From NCBI GenBank assembly GCA_020444265.1, contig JAHLLH010000003.1, positions 124,001-188,000 on the forward strand: DNA of 64,000 bases. Reading direction: 5' to 3'. The DNA comes from a bacterium. GTDB taxonomy: Bacteria; Electryoneota; Electryoneia; Electryoneales; Electryoneaceae. Numbering within the stretch: the first letter of the stretch is position 1; each line of letters opens with the position of its first letter. The notes under the pieces are model-generated. The model was given only the letters and a program-made list of their open reading frames with translations, was not told the DNA's origin and searched no databases. Positions 62,885-64,000 of the stretch are shown here, piece after piece. Both the position numbers and the translations under genes were made by a program.

Positions 62885-64000
62885 ATGGAGAAGGGTCTGA
62901 ATCGCAGGCAAAATCGTGTGGCTGGGCTCGGTGTGCCGAAGCGTCACATGGTCATCTTTATCCTTCTCTCCATCTTTGCCGTCGCCCAGGTGACCTGGTG
63001 GGTCATCTTCCAGGTCAATATCAGCGACCGGGAAGAAATGGGCCAGATGAAACTCTGGCATCAGCAGATTCAGACTGCGAATCACTATGTTCATGACCAT
63101 TTCGAGAGCACCGCTCAGCTTGAAACATGGTTAAAAGCGAACTTCCCCGACCTCGAACTATCCGATAGCAGGCATGGGATTGTGGTTACCGACGAAGCAC
63201 GTCAACGCCTGCACGAACGCACCCATAACACGCGCAACATGTTCATCCACGAGGGCATTGTTTTCACGCTGCTGTTGATGGCGGGGATTTTGTACCTCTA
63301 CCGAACGTTGCGCAAAGAAGTTGCGATAGAACGTCACCAGGCGAATTTTCTCGCCGCCATCTCCCACGAGTTGAAAACCCCGATTACCGCATTGCGTCTC
63401 TACCTCGACACCCTGATTGACCGTGACCTGCCGAAAGAACGTGAAACTGAGATAAAGGGGGTCATGCGTGAGAATCTGGACCGCCTGCAAAATCTGATCG
63501 AGAAGCTGCTTCAGGCGCGTGCGATGGTCAACGTCAAGGGGCAGCATCAGCTCGAAATAACCGAACTGGGGGGTGAAACGGAACATGTTGTCACCACTTT
63601 TCGCGAGGAGCGTCACGACCTTGCGAAGTTTGATCTTACTCTCTCCTTGCCAGACTACCCCCTTTTCGTACGACTGGACAGCGAGCAGTGGCGTCAGGTG
63701 TTGCTCAACCTGCTCGACAATGCAGTGAAGTATTCGAAGGGGCACGCGAACATCGAAGTGACTCTCCGCCAGGTAAAAAAACGAGCCATCCTCACCGTTC
63801 GGGATCAGGGGATCGGTTTCGCATCCTCGGAGCGGAAGCATATCTTCGTACGGTTCTACCGTGCGGGCAATGAGGACACACGCTTGGCGGAAGGATCGGG
63901 AGTTGGTCTTTACCTTGTCAGTGAGATCGCCAAGAACCATCGCGGCAAGGCGTACGCTTTCAGCGAAGGACAGGGGAAGGGTGCCACATTCACCGTGGAA
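62885..64000 (+). CDS. Sensor histidine kinase (3' end cut by window)
   Basis: At least 372 codons are visible with no stop. It has two membrane helices (residues 22-42 and 125-139) around a short, ~80-residue periplasmic segment. HisKA has the phospho-acceptor His161 in AAISHELKTPI. The ATPase domain has N-box LLNLLDNAVKYSK (Asn279), G1 VRDQGIGF, F-box FVRFYRAGNE and G2 GSGVGLYLV. The response regulator is not present and may follow beyond the window. The start ATG 62885 has GAGGA upstream. Confidence 0.93.
   Translation, partial: MEKGLNRRQNRVAGLGVPKRHMVIFILLSIFAVAQVTWWVIFQVNISDREEMGQMKLWHQQIQTANHYVHDHFESTAQLETWLKANFPDLELSDSRHGIVVTDEARQRLHERTHNTRNMFIHEGIVFTLLLMAGILYLYRTLRKEVAIERHQANFLAAISHELKTPITALRLYLDTLIDRDLPKERETEIKGVMRENLDRLQNLIEKLLQARAMVNVKGQHQLEITELGGETEHVVTTFREERHDLAKFDLTLSLPDYPLFVRLDSEQWRQVLLNLLDNAVKYSKGHANIEVTLRQVKKRAILTVRDQGIGFASSERKHIFVRFYRAGNEDTRLAEGSGVGLYLVSEIAKNHRGKAYAFSEGQGKGATFTVE

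Overview
This 64 kb window comes from a didermic bacterium, most likely of the FCB superphylum (Bacteroidota and related candidate phyla). The sequence evidence is a TonB-dependent receptor with a carboxypeptidase-regulatory-like N-terminal domain, two large secreted proteins ending in the 'NQNYPNPFN...' or 'VPNPYV...' C-terminal domain associated with type IX secretion, a PorV-like outer-membrane protein, and many lipoproteins. No rRNA, tRNA or CRISPR array was seen, so the phylum cannot be fixed. Ribosome-binding sites are strong (AGGAGG/GGAGG) and overlapping stop/start pairs (ATGA, GTGA) are common. Most of the window is moderately GC-rich by eye. The stretch 52.6-57.0 kb is clearly AT-rich.

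Layout. (1) 1-22.7 kb is a carbohydrate locus that looks directed at beta-mannosides. It holds the end of a GH130 phosphorylase, a three-gene ABC importer lacking its ATPase, a secreted alpha/alpha-barrel-type protein, a duplicated carbohydrate-binding-like secreted protein, a TonB-dependent receptor, a 1125-aa secreted protein, a PorV-like protein, a GH2 beta-mannosidase, a SurA-like lipoprotein, a Gfo/Idh/MocA oxidoreductase and a six-hairpin-glycosidase-like lipoprotein. (2) 22.9-26.3 kb is a small metal/redox group: a Crp/Fnr regulator, a membrane protein, a MerA/Lpd-like flavoprotein and a Cys/His-rich exported protein. (3) 26.4-43.4 kb is a nickel and hydrogen-uptake block: hypABFCDE (minus strand), nikR with an autoregulatory operator, the ECF-type nickel importer nikMNQO, a TPR-thioredoxin protein, a membrane-bound group 1 [NiFe] hydrogenase (large subunit, protease, small subunit, HybA-like, HybB-like) and a Rieske lipoprotein. 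(4) 43.5-50.1 kb holds a tandem pair of M14 carboxypeptidase-like proteins, one with every zinc ligand replaced, a soluble globin-coupled chemoreceptor and a lipoprotein. (5) 50.3-52.6 kb is a divergent pair, a CMD/AhpD-like gene and a GAF-AAA-HTH sigma-54 activator, with a visible sigma-54-type promoter and an upstream palindrome array. (6) 52.9-56.9 kb is an AT-rich three-gene cassette: a DGQHR (DndB/ParB-like) protein, an unrecognised 455-aa protein and a D12-class adenine methyltransferase. It is the best candidate for an undescribed DNA-modification or defence system. (7) 57.0-64.0 kb holds an RND efflux pump with its adaptor, an MscS channel and a sensor histidine kinase cut by the window end.

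How the parts work together (inference): nickel enters through NikMNQO under NikR control, HypA-F and the protease mature the hydrogenase, and electrons from H2 pass through the HybA/HybB-like subunits to quinone, so the cell is likely anaerobic or facultative. Imported manno-oligosaccharides would be split by the beta-mannosidase and the GH130 phosphorylase.
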